Shown here: in pieces, positions 12,800 through 23,887 of the stretch
Numbering within the stretch: the first letter of the stretch is position 1
How the letters are laid out: every line of letters begins with the position of its first letter
Assembly: GCA_030998225.1 (NCBI GenBank)
Contig: JAPYXD010000744.1
Coordinates: 3,084,849 to 3,148,848, forward strand
Origin: Diplolepis rosae
Taxonomy: Eukaryota > Arthropoda > Insecta > Hymenoptera > Diplolepididae
DNA length: 64,000 nucleotides
Direction of reading: 5' to 3'
Notes under the pieces: generated by a model
What the model was told of the DNA's origin: nothing
Seen by the model: only the letters and a program-made list of their open reading frames with translations
The model's database searches: none
Translations under genes and position numbers: made by a program

Positions 12800-13885
12800 A
12801 CGATCGATTAAAACAATCTAAACTAAAATTCTCAATCTGATCTAAAATCATTTTAACATACCATAAGATGTTTTTTTTTTAGTTATTTATACTATTTACT
12901 TGCAGTTTTATCAATATGTACTTTATGATGATTACGATTCACATCTCATTCTTGTCAAGCATCTTGTGTGTTTTTGATTTAATTGATTGAAGTTTTTATT
13001 CGTTCTAACAATTTTATTCGCGCATAACTATATATTTAGTTTTTAATGGTGCATTGAAATCATTTGTGCCATTTAAACTTTACATTTTTCTGTACAACTA
13101 ATGTACAATATTTGCTTCTATGATAATTTGAACATATTGTATATTCGCAACGAAATTTCAAGATTTATCGTTAACTTTGCGTTTTTGTTTGCTTTCTCCT
13201 TAGATGCAAATTGTAAATAATATTTAAGTGAAGGGTATTTCCCACGTAGAGAGAGGATTGCAGTTATAGTCATTTGATTTTGTTATAACGCTGAGTTTTT
13301 TCTAGCAATCAATAGACTTTTGGAAAAATATGTTACATTCTTGATACGAAGAAAACGTCAGTTATGGTGTACGAATAGTGCATAAGCGTTTTTCCAATGT
13401 TATAACGCGAGCAGTTCGTTGATAGAAATTTATAATTTGGCAAATTTTGTTTGAATATAAAAAAAAAGTTCTATATGAATTTACATTTTATCGAATTCAT
13501 TCGAAATGTTTCTCTCGGTTAAGATGAAAATTCTTGATTTTATTAATTCGATTTAGAGGAATATGATTTGCGTAGAAATAAAAAAAATTATATTTAACGA
13601 TGCCTTCACTTGCTGGTCTACGGAACTGCAACAGCCACAAAATCACTCAACTAATGTTAACATTAAATTTGAAACGAAATGTAGACACTCGATCAATTTC
13701 TATTAATAGCTTAAAACTGTAAAGTTGTACTTACTGCATATCTACTAGCAAATTTTATCGTCTCAGCTTTTTCAAGCAACATGTATCGAGAAATCTTAGA
13801 TAAGGTAAATTATACAATGTTTTCAATCAAACGTGAATCACAATAGCTTTTGAATTTAAATAATGTTTTGCGTTGCAATTTCAAG

Positions 13886-13891
13886 AATAAA
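13886..13891 (+). terminator. Candidate polyadenylation signal for FAM110
   Basis: AATAAA about 1.1 kb past the FAM110 stop codon, the first convincing hexamer after a long AT-rich 3' stretch. The actual cleavage site cannot be seen from sequence. Confidence 0.4.
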
Positions 13892-13894
13892 AGC

Positions 13895-15650
13895 ACTTTT
13901 GACTCTGAATCTTCTAAGTGCAGATCTATTTTCCTTAAGGGGATGGACTAAGTATATCATATAATTAAAAAAATACCAATATTTTGGAAGATCTGAAATT
14001 TTTCCAAATTAAAATATATAGAATCCAATGTGCTATTTTTTAGAATATCTTACAAAATTATATTTAAAAAATGACAGCTTAAAATATTTAATTCTTTAAC
14101 AGACATTTGGTTTTACATTTTTATAAGATTTTCAAAAGTTTTTTAATCTATCGAGCAAGAACAAGTTTTAATTTTCATACCGTCTTTGGAAAATAATTTC
14201 ATGTTGAAAGAAGTGTAAGAAAAATATGAGAATATTTTTCCTAATTTAAAAATAGATTGTCCATTCCCTCAACTTATTTTATGAAATGCCTTTTACATTA
14301 TTACCTATGAGAAGGAATTAGTTTTAATTTTATTATGATCCTTCGAAGGCTTTTTATTTCAAAGACGTGATATTTGCAAGGTTCCATAGTTTGTCATAAG
14401 CAGGATGTTTATGCGGGCGTACGCTCTGTTTGAAAAAATTTTGATTGCACAAATATGTAGTTAAATAGTGACGTTTACGCCATTATTAAATAAAAATATT
14501 GAGATTCTAGAGATGCTTGACAGAAATAATAAACTTTAAGCATTTTAGAAGACAGTATTTTTTATAAATGTCGCGAAAGAGTGATAAATGCACAAATTTA
14601 GTTCTATCTTGCACTCTCTTGCATAAAATGTTTTGAATGTAAAGCATGTGCTTCATAAATAAAATGCTAATCTGCTTATGTGCATAACTTTTTGCATTTA
14701 AGATTATACTCTTATACTTATAATATTGTACTATTACACAAAGTAATATTTTAAATTGCATTTAGCATGTTGACCAAATACCTGGTAGATTTATAGTCTC
14801 ACATCTTCAAGATCGAAAATACAAGTAATAGTTTGAAACGTAAAACACACAACATTTGGACATTAGTAAAGAAAATTACTTTTGAAAATTGAAAGTTATC
14901 ATCATGAATGGTAAATTCGCTCCACGAAATCTTAATTAAAAAAAAAATTATACTTAAAGTAATTGTGTTTATTGAGGCGTATTAAAAAATATTATATATT
15001 TAAAAAAAAATGTTTTCGAAAAATATGAGATGTCTACGTTATAATGTTATGTACATATAATTTATTTTGTGCAATAGTTTGTGTTTGCAATGAATTTTAT
15101 GAAAGATTTGGTCCTGTGGAAGAAGTACAATACTAATACTTATTAATTAATGTTAGTAGAAAGTAATGGTTTGAATTAAATTAAACTCTTCTTGAATTCT
15201 TTGAAAACATGCTTAGATATTTTTACAATAAGCGATAAACTGAATGAGTTACTGGAAAAATAAAGTCGAACTCTCTTCAGAAATTTCGAAACTACCCTTG
15301 TGATGTATAATAATATTTAACTTTGTTGAATTCTTGGACTTCATTGCTTTTTTTTATAATCTAGTCACGTAGAAAAGAATATGTTAAACATTGAAATAAT
15401 TTAATTAAATTTTTTCTGTATACTATGGTATTATTTAACTAAAAATACTAAATAAATATCGTTTAATTCTTGAATTGATTATTAATTTACATACATTTAT
15501 GATATGTTTATTTTTAGAAAAGAAAATTTTAAGTTTGAAAATTCCCAATGGATGATATTTTTAAAAATTTAAAGTTTATCAGCACCGATTTCTAGTTAAA
15601 AATATTATCCCAGTCTAAACAATTTATTTTTTATTTTTTACCAAGTAGAA
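13895..15650. other. AT-rich intergenic DNA
   Basis: No gene, tandem repeat or clear mobile element was recognised between the FAM110 3' region and the inverted repeat that starts at 15651. Confidence 0.5.
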
Positions 15651-16330
15651 ACTACCCAAGTAACACAAGATCATCTATTAGACGTCTAAAACAGCTTTTT
15701 GGAAAAAACGGGAGAGCTCCAGAAGACGTTCTGATTTTCCGCCGAAAGTGCTATTAGACGTCTAGTAGAGGTCAAATTGGCCGCTAATTCAACTATTTTT
15801 GGCGTCTAGAAGACGATCTAAAAAGAGCATCTACTAGACGTACTTATGTTGTCTCCTAGAGGAGTGTCATTTGATGAGTTTTTTTTTAATTGAGGTCTCT
15901 GTTAGAGGTTGTTAAAAATTTGTTGAAGTTTTCGATAATCTATTCTACAAGACCATACGAAAATCGTCTTTTAGACATCAATTAAAAACTCTGCTAGAAC
16001 AGGTAAGTAAATTTTTCCAAGAGCTCTAAGTTAAGAGCTATAGAAGAGGTATGAAAAATTGTATTTTAGATATTAAAAAATCGGCTAAAAGTTATATTTT
16101 TACTGTTTATTTAGATATTGGTCTCAAGATAAATATCTGTACTACATTTTAGGCTTTTATTTGTAGAAAATCTCATGCTCAAATTTAAAAAACATTTATT
16201 ACAGTTTTCACGATAATTACAATTCATCGCTGGAAATTTCAGTATCGTTATGTTCCATTATGCGCGCTTTCTTTGCCTTTTGTATGACTGCGTCCTTCTT
16301 GTCTTGACGTTTTTTACTCCTTTTTGCTGC
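15651..16330. repeat. Left long inverted repeat with TAGACGTCTA motifs
   Basis: Inverted partner of about 40210-40674. Near its outer end it contains repeated, often palindromic versions of TAGACGTCTA and CTAGAAGACG. They are at about 15680, 15725, 15755, 15805 and 15830, more than in the right copy, because 15751-15990 is absent there. Such subterminal repeats are usual transposase-binding sites; that role is inferred. Confidence 0.8.
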
Positions 16331-17263
16331 ATCCTGGATTCTTGTATTAGTGCTTGTAAACCATGTTTTAATCATATTTTCAATTTCTTCAACCGTTTTC
16401 TTAAATTTTTTCTTTGCAATGTCTGAAAAAAATAATTATTTATTTCGTATTTCTGCGTATTTTTACAATTTAGAATTTCGCAACTATAATCACCATACCC
16501 CTTATTAACTTGACTGACGTTAATATTTGTGCAGAACATTTTACGGTCCCCCTCCAGCTGTATAAAAGTGCAAGTTAATCTGTGAATATGCTTTGAAGCA
16601 TATTTTTAACAGCCCCCGAAGTTGATTCACTCACGATTTTGCCTCTGACATAATCCTCCTTTTATAATAGTACATTTTTCAATTAATATATTTTATATCA
16701 AGATTTCGAATGCTATTCATGTCAGTGACTAAAAATTCCGTAGTTAAAAAACTTTCATTCCGTATCTATTACAAATCTACAAATTATTCTAAATAGTAGC
16801 AATAATGAAAATGAATCACGTATATTATAATACCTCAAAAATAGACGAGTCTCATTAATTCTTCTTCAAGGAACTACTGACTTAAGGTACTTAATAAATT
16901 TAACAATACACAACACTTCAACTCACGAAATTTTTCTTTACATCTTCTTTTTGCAGAAGTGTTTCCAGCCTTTCCACGAATTTTGGATCTTTCATCGGCA
17001 CCATTTCAATTATGTCATTTTGAGAATTGTTCAGATTTACTCGCTTTGCTTGTTTTTCATTCAATCGTTGTTGAATTTTCGCGTTGAATTGTACCTGTTT
17101 TGTTATCATTGAATTTATGACTTGTAGCAGCCGTGTAGCTGAAAACCATTAATAAATTGTAATTTTTGTAAAAATATAATGTTTTGTGTGGATTTTTAGT
17201 ACCACTTATCGAAGTCTTGTCAGAGACCCCTATAATAGCGTTTTCAGCTTCCTGTTCTGTCAC
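16217..17263 (-). pseudogene. DUF4806-domain gene, left copy, 3' exons only, decayed
   Basis: Minus-strand exons: about 17263-17195 (TEQEAENAIIGVSDK context), 17138-16927 (coiled part then MVPMKDPKFVERLETLLQ, the start of a DUF4806 domain), about 16644-16499 (YSWRGTVKCS, the usual W-x-G segment of that domain) and 16422-16217 (Lys-rich tail ending EISSDEL-stop). An in-frame TAA precedes YSWRG by four residues. The frame between 16927 and 16644 does not join cleanly, so the copy looks inactive. No N-terminal exons were found between 17263 and 18460. The tail exon is nearly the same as the one at 40128-40333 in inverse orientation. DUF4806 function is unknown; many insect copies are transposon-borne. 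Confidence 0.68.
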
Positions 17264-18465
17264 TGCAATTTAATTATTATATGAAAAAAATTTCGTTTGA
17301 TGAAAATTATTTCAAAATCTTCAAGATCTTACTGTGAGTCATGTGAAATTCAAGTGATTTAAACATTATAGGAATTCAATATCGTATAAAAGTCTTGATT
17401 AGTTAACTGATAACAGAGCTAGTTTATTTATTATTTTTATGATTCTTGCAGAATTTGTACTGTTGCGGTTTGACAAATCATAGCATTGTCTGAGTTAAAA
17501 TGATAGAACATTCCTTACTGTTATTATTTTTTGCGATTGCGAACATTGAAAAGAAACAATTACAAGTTTTCAATTTTGTGTTTAGTCCAAAGTTGCATTT
17601 TTAAAAGTATTCTTTATATTTCATATTTTAAGTTTTTATCAAAAATCCCGAGTAAACTTTCAATTTTTTGCTTTTTCCATTCGCTATTTGGCTGCAGTCG
17701 ACAAGCAGCTTTCATCAACAATTCTTTCAATGTTTCATACTCAGGGAGAACAACTGTGTCTATCTATGAGCCATAAGGTTGGAACAACGAGACGAATGTT
17801 GTCCGACAACTCGAGAGAGGCGAAAGTGGTTTTTGAAATCCAGTCAGACATGTCTGTGGAAAAAATGTATCATTAGAAAAAATAGAATTTATAAAAAGTA
17901 AATACAAAATACGAAAATAAACAAACTACAATGCAGAAAACTCGAAATCTGGTTACGTATTAGATCAAGTCGAATATTTTTTGGTATGCAACGTGAATGT
18001 CTATGCAATTTTTGACTTCTTGTTCTCTTACACCAGTGCATCAGCAATAAAATTTTGATTCTCTTCAATTTTCCAATATAGACCGTGATCGATGCAATTA
18101 TCTTATTTTAAATTTGTAGATGGATACTAATTACTTAATAGTAATTTAAACATGACCTACATGACCTAATTGTAATTTATATCAATATTACATTTACATT
18201 ATTTTATTGTTTTTTAATTGACTTTTTATCCAAGGAAACATGCTTGCAAGGAACTCTCAATAGTACACATAATTTCTACTAATTATCCTTATAATATGGA
18301 TGTTAATTGACAGTAATAATTTGAAGAATCATAAACAATTCGAATTGAAGATTGTCGATGCAGAAAAATCAGACATATTTTACATTGAATAGAAACCAAA
18401 TGGAACGGACAATTCTTCAATTACGGTAATCAAAGTGATTATAGTTTCTTTATAATTGTAAATAT
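17264..18465. other. AT-rich stretch, possible remnant coding on minus strand
   Basis: Between the left DUF4806 exons and the end of the second transposase copy. A minus-strand stretch around 17590-17770 reads as protein-like (LPEYETLKELLMKAACRL context) for about 45 codons, but I could not place it in a family or join it to neighbours. Confidence 0.3.
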
Positions 18466-21400
18466 TCATAACTTTTTGAACTCGTCATCACGCAATGCAG
18501 TGTGCAAACAGGGAATAACATCAAAATTTTTTTTTTCCTTTGGTAATGGCAAACACATGCATTTCTCCTGAATTTCGATCACTGATGGCCACGCTAAAAG
18601 CGCTGATAAATTTGTTGCGCAATAAATATTAGCTTTCATAGAAGAACAGGGTTCACTAAATAAATCAGTGAGATCTACAAACTTGCGTCCAATAATAAGA
18701 ACTGATCCTTTGTTTGTCTCGGCAAAATTTTCAATGAGCACAAACGCGCCATTTATTAAGCAACAGTTGTTCGGAATTGATGTAGTTAAAGTATAATTTT
18801 CAAAATTGTACTTTCGGTACTGTTTCTTGAAATTTTCATAAATCAGTGGACCATCCGAATGAGCATCTAATGGCTCAATATTTCCGCCTGTACTGTGAAA
18901 TGAAAATCTCACATCGAAGTGAATCATCGAAGAGTATGTATTGAAGTAGACTAAGCAACAGGGAATTTGTTGTGAATGATTTATGACATTATTTATTTCA
19001 GAAAACGGACTGCGCCATCAGAAGAGAGGTTGGCCATAGAGTAATTGTGTCATGTTTTGAACAATGAAATATGATTTATAAATTTGTTATTAACATTTAA
19101 GACAAAAAAATCGCACTTTTTTTAGTTTTTTGTTTATAACATTAAAGGTAATAATCCAATCTTAATGACATTCATTGAAAAGTTGTAGAAAACTTAATTT
19201 CGAACAATACGAGTCGTCGTTTGATCTGATTGGATAATTAGAAGCGGAGAAAATTCGGAATAACCGGGAAATTGAGCTTTTGTTAAACAAATTAATATCT
19301 CAGTTAATTCTTAACTTTTCAGGTTGAGGTTTGGTGGAAAAGTAACCGACTTTATGCTCTTCAAATGTATAAAAAAAAGAACACTTTAAGATAATACGTT
19401 TCCGCGCTATTGACACTTTAATTTATTTCATGCGTTAATTGTAAAATGTCTGCTTGCCGCAGAGGTGGTCCGATTTTTATTTTGAAAACGGCTTTTAAAA
19501 ATATAAATCAAGCACAACAGAACTTCAATCTTGGTTTTTCGCTAAAATGTTACAAAGTTTATTAAAAAAGGTCCAAACATGGCTCTGAACGCTTGAACGC
19601 AGCAAAGTGACATAGTGAGCCTACTCGTCTTCTCCCCCCACCACTGTCACTTTGCTGTTTTCAAGCGTTCAGAGCCATGTTTGGACCTTTTTTAATAAAC
19701 TTTGCGACATTTCAGCGAAAAACCAAGATTGATGTTCTGTTGTGCTTGATTTATATTTTTAAAAGCCGGTTTCAAAATAAAAATCGGACCACCTCTGCGG
19801 CAAGCAGACATTTTACAATTAAGGCATGAAATAAATTAAAGTGTCAATAGCGCGGAAACGTATTATCTTAAAGTGTTCTTTTTTTTATACATTTGAAGAG
19901 CATAAAGTCGGTTACTTTTCCACCAAACCTCAACCTGAAAATTTAAGAATTAACTGAGATATTAATTTGTTTAACAAAAGCTCAATTTCCCGGTTTTTCC
20001 GAATTTTCTCCGCTTCTAATTATCAAATCAGATCAAGCGACGACTCATATTGTTCGAAATTAAGTTTTCTACAACTTTTCAATGAATGTCATTAAGATTG
20101 GATTATTACCTTTAATGTTATAAACAAAAAACTAAAAAAAGTGCGATTTTTTTGTCTTAAATGTTAATAACAAATTTATAAATCATATTTCGTTGTCCAA
20201 AACATGACACAATTACTCTATGACCAACCTCTCTTCTGATGGCGCAGTCCGTTTTCTGAAATAAATAATGTCATAACAAATTCCCTGTTGCTTGGTCTAA
20301 AGAGCTGCTCGAGTGGGTTGTGCGTTGCGTGCTTTGTTTTTTTCAGATGCCTCAGCTAATTTTCAAATGGATATGCACTAAAATTTGCGACATCCTCTGG
20401 TATATGGTTGATTGCATGAATACATTTGGTCACATGCACAGATCCGTACAGTTTTGGAAAATCGTCGACAAACTCCTTGAGATACAAGGAAGCTAGTGGA
20501 GTTTTCTGAGCTAAACATAAAAATCGCAATGCCAGACACAATTTAGCGAAATGTGACAAAATAGGATCTTCCATATATTCTTCCAGAACCTACATATTTA
20601 CTGATTAAGTGCATGGGATCAAGAGGAACATTCGTTACTAAACCGAAGCCTGGGATATCCAAAAGTATTGATGTTCCTTTTTGATACTCGGGGTATTCTT
20701 CAGTTCGAATGCCTACATCGGTACGTTTTTCGTAATCGGTGCCAGAGAAACACACATGATGCTTTATGTAATCACCCTCTATCACGCATTTGGGACAGCT
20801 AGAGTATCCGCTGTGTCCTTTTGTTTTTAATGCCCAAGATTTAGCTGGAAAATCACGGACTAGCGAGTGGAGCGAAACAAATATTTTTTTCCCTTCGTAT
20901 AGCATGCCATTGTTAATAAGAAAGGTCATTTCATGCGCAAAAGCTCGAAAATATTCGTTTGAATCCAAGGGTTTGGATTTTCCCCAATAGCAACCGATCA
21001 AGAATACTACATTTGTTTCCGTTACACGTCCAAGTAAAGGCCACAACTGACTGAGACCGCCAACTGGGAGACCGTCAGTTGCAATTTGCAGCTTCAAATG
21101 GAAAACATCTCCATAGCATTCATGCTTCAAGAAATCTTTTATGCCCTAAGCTAAACCGATATAAAAAAATTTACCGGAGCCCATACTTTCAATTTCAGCT
21201 TTGCGAGGAGACTTTAATAACGTTCGAGCAGTTTTTGGTAGATCAACCCCGGGCATATGAAACGTGGTGATACGAAGCAAATCGGTCACGTAAGTCTGGG
21301 GAATTTTGTAAGTCAAAGCCCACCTAGCAAGGTCATAAGCGTAGCTGTTCGTTTTCACGGAACCTGCCAAGTTAAACATGACATTTGAAGAAACAGGAGC

Positions 21401-21580
21401 ACTACTGACACTGCACAAAATAGATGCATTGTAATCAATATGAAGTCCAAGTGTTGACAGTGTTTCTGTTTCAACGTTTTCAGTTTGGGCAGAAGTTTCT
21501 ATACGAGTAACTTCAGAATGACGCAACAAATTTTCATGCGTAGATATTTGCGAGATTTTATTCGAATCTAGACTAGACAA
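18466..21580 (-). pseudogene. Second DxMHL transposase copy, split by a palindrome and by stops
   Basis: Related to the gene at 1-2464. The N-terminal part is 21580-21146, followed by an in-frame TAG (the first copy has a sense codon at the matching place, GVAKG versus GLA-stop-G). The middle runs 21130-20543 with a C-x2-C pair (SCPKCVIEG) and LDPMHL near 20615. A frame change around 20560 leads to 20574-20356, then another TAG after YPFEN. The reading resumes on the far side of a 1.35-kb palindrome at 18947-20299. The C-terminal part 18927-18466 has the typical tail pattern (INGAFVLIENFAETNKGSVL). At least two stops, one shift and one insertion make it inactive. Confidence 0.75.
18947..20299. 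mobile_element. 1.35-kb near-perfect palindrome (foldback element)
   Basis: The left arm beginning TAGACTAAGCAACAGGG is matched by the reverse complement of the right arm ending CCCTGTTGCTTGGTCTA, with arms of about 650 bp meeting near 19625. Differences are few (an 11-bp insertion near 18973 and scattered substitutions). No protein ORF is present. It interrupts the transposase reading frame, so it inserted after that copy. I could not find a clean target-site duplication. Confidence 0.9.
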
Positions 21581-22851
21581 TAAATTGTGGAGTTATGATG
21601 CGCAGTGAATCTGTACAACATTCATTTTCCAGGTGAAAGCCAGGAATTCGCAAATTTTGTGTAACCGATATTACATTCCTATTTTTCTTCGTCGCAACGG
21701 AGCCATGTTTTCGAATTTATTTGGCAACATCTACGGAGAAATGTATGTGTAAATTGCCATTACGTACATTGTCGGTGTAATGTTAAGGTTTAAATTTTTA
21801 AAGAATCGACTTTAAATAATCCCATACTTAGAGTGTTTTCGATAGCGATTAACAGATTTTATATGATAAGACAGATTCCTCGGAACTGTTCCATTGAACA
21901 AGACTTGTTCGGCTCAAGGTTTCTTTCGCTCCACCTAAATTATTCGCTGAAATATTTTTTATTTTGATTCGGCAAATACTTACATATAATTCAAAGTTGC
22001 GTTTGAATACGGCAAATACTTACATATAATTAATTATTTATTCTGGGAAGCCAATTTGTTGTCGATCAAAAATGCATGCAAACTTTCCAGAATTGGTCAT
22101 TTGGTGATATCAATCGATTTTATCTCTGAAAACAAATAAACTAACCATCAAAAATTTACAAAAAGAACACGCGTAACGAAATAAAATCATAATTACGCTC
22201 CACGTATGTAGATTGTTGGCGAAACTAATAATATGCACGTATGAAACTAATAATAAAATGTGAAACACGTCGCAGGCAAATGAAAGTCGTACAAAATCTA
22301 TAAATTGCTCGAGCATCGAATTTTCGCAAAATTTATTCTTTCACTTCCGTTTTTGACCCACACTGTAAAAAAAGAAAAAAATATTACAAATTACAGAGCG
22401 CGTGTAATTTTCCGTAAGAAATTCGGTGTAATATTACCACATTCAATGCAGTAACTTTCCCACATTGAGGTTAGGGATTCTACACGAGCTTGTGAAATTA
22501 CAACGCTCAACTTAGTGAATAAACCTTATGCTGTGATGTCTCTACTTTTAAAGTGGGTAAAAATCATGCCCACGCTGAATGTAGTAAGTTTACCGATACT
22601 AGTAAAATCGTAAGGCGTTTGTTAAAAATTAAAATTGATGCGCAGATTCACATTTACACTTTAAAAGTTCCAAATTTTGTGTAATATTATTTCCGAAAGT
22701 GGTAATTTTGCGATTTGACTGTGTAAAATTATACGTAATTGTAAAATTAGAAAAAGAGATTTTTCATTTCAGTTTCTAACGTTCTTTTCTTCATGTTTAA
22801 TTTTAATTTTTTTTAAATAATGTCTGTCTTTTGTCAATTGTCATTGGTGCA
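21581..22851. other. Intergenic AT-rich DNA
   Basis: No gene is seen. 21970-22035 contains a short direct duplication (GGCAAATACTTACATATAAT twice, about 55 bp apart). 22370-22750 is rich in GTAAT/ATTAC words and may be the degraded left flank of the two-gene mobile unit that follows, but no matching inverted end was identified. Confidence 0.35.
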
Positions 22852-22859
22852 TGTTGCGT

Positions 22860-23022
22860 CAGTGATCCCAGAACGTGGGAGCTGGCGGCCCCCACCATAG
22901 ACTCCACTCTGCTCATGGCTTCTTCCTCGCTCGACTGCCTTAGGTTGGTTGAGTGAGGAAGACACAATGAGCTCGAGGCATCTATGGTGGGGGCCGCCAG
23001 CTCCCACGTTCTGGGATCACTG
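22860..23022. mobile_element. hAT-type MITE, copy 1 (163 bp)
   Basis: Terminal inverted repeats of at least 41 bp starting CAGTGATCCCAGAACGTGGG. The element is flanked by a perfect 8-bp target duplication TGTTGCGT (22852-22859 and 23023-23030). Eight-base duplications and CA...TG ends fit the hAT superfamily. It differs from the copy at 30407-30568 (opposite orientation) by a one-base indel, so both moved recently. It is GC-rich relative to the surroundings and non-coding. Confidence 0.95.
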
Positions 23023-23063
23023 TGTTGCGTCTCCTGATAGTGCGTATCCATGGTGCACATGGT

Positions 23064-23095
23064 TGTTGATTGCCGTTGATTGCCGTTGATTGCCG
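23064..23095. repeat. 10-bp tandem repeat, three copies
   Basis: GTTGATTGCC is repeated three times in tandem just right of the hAT MITE. Confidence 0.8.
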
Positions 23096-23260
23096 TCGAG
23101 CTGCACATTTATTGCAATTTATTGTGAAGCTTTATTAAAAAGGAAGAAAACGAACTCGCAAATGCAAAGGTAAGTTTATAAAATATTAAAATGGTAATGA
23201 AGATTACTTTTCATTTCATAACGTAAATTTATAAGAGATTTTAGTTTCTAATATATATAT

Positions 23261-23821
23261 GCTTACAAATATAGTTGTATCATCCTTCAGCATTCGAAAG
23301 TATACATATCACCTGAAATTCACATTTAAATTAATTTAGGTATGTTTAACGTCCAAGTGTTGATAATTATGAAGAAGAAAACGGGTACAAATCGGACATT
23401 TATTTTCAGATCTATAAAAATTTTTGCCAACGTTTTACTTCCACTCCAGAAGCATCATCAGGGCATACAAAATTAAGCGATAGATTTCATTAAATGGTAT
23501 TTTTTGGAGTATAATTATTTTGTGAAAACATGTCAGTCAATGGTTTTGTCATGTTTTGACTTAATCATTATATTCCAAAAAATTCCATGTAATGTAATCT
23601 ATCGCTGAATTTTGTATGCCCTGATGATGCTTCTGGAGTGGAAGTGAAACGTTGGCAAAAATTTTTAAAGATCTGAAAATAAATGTCCGATTTGTACCCG
23701 TTTTCTTCTTCATAATTATCAACACTTGGACGTTAAACATACCTAAATTAATTTAAATGTGAATTTCAGGTGATATGTATACTTTCGAATGCTGAAGGAT
23801 GATACAACTATATTTGTAAGC
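23261..23821. mobile_element. 561-bp foldback repeat with hammerhead-like cores
   Basis: The region starts GCTTACAAATATAG and ends with its reverse complement. The arms are about 240 bp around an AT-rich centre near 23530. Each arm contains the block TGATGCTTCTGGAGTGGAAG followed by AAAC and GTTGGC. A single diverged arm of the same family is at 33445-33655. It lies directly upstream of the zinc-finger transposase gene. No ORF is inside. Confidence 0.88.
23617..23657 (+). ncRNA. Hammerhead-ribozyme-like core
   Basis: In order: TGCC, CTGATGA (23621-23627), a stem GCTTC/GAAGT with loop TGGAGTG, GAAAC (23646-23650), GTT, GGCA. TGCC pairs with GGCA as helix I and GTT fits the NUH cleavage triplet, leaving only the ACGT palindrome for helix III. 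Minimal helix III is known in hammerheads of Penelope-like elements, which may act as dimers. One extra U sits between CTGATGA and helix II, a deviation. The opposite arm (minus, 23455-23430) has TAAAAC in place of GAAAC, so that copy is probably dead. No reverse transcriptase is nearby. Confidence 0.4.
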
Positions 23822-23887
23822 TGGTGTCGGCAATGTCTTTCCCCCACATAATTCCTGTTTATTTTTCTAATAATTAACGGCCTTGAA

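Noticed and set aside
18947..20299. Assigning the large palindrome to hAT from its CAGGGAATTTG end word
   Set aside because: No 8-bp duplication is present at those positions (CCAAGCAA versus TTGCTTAG).
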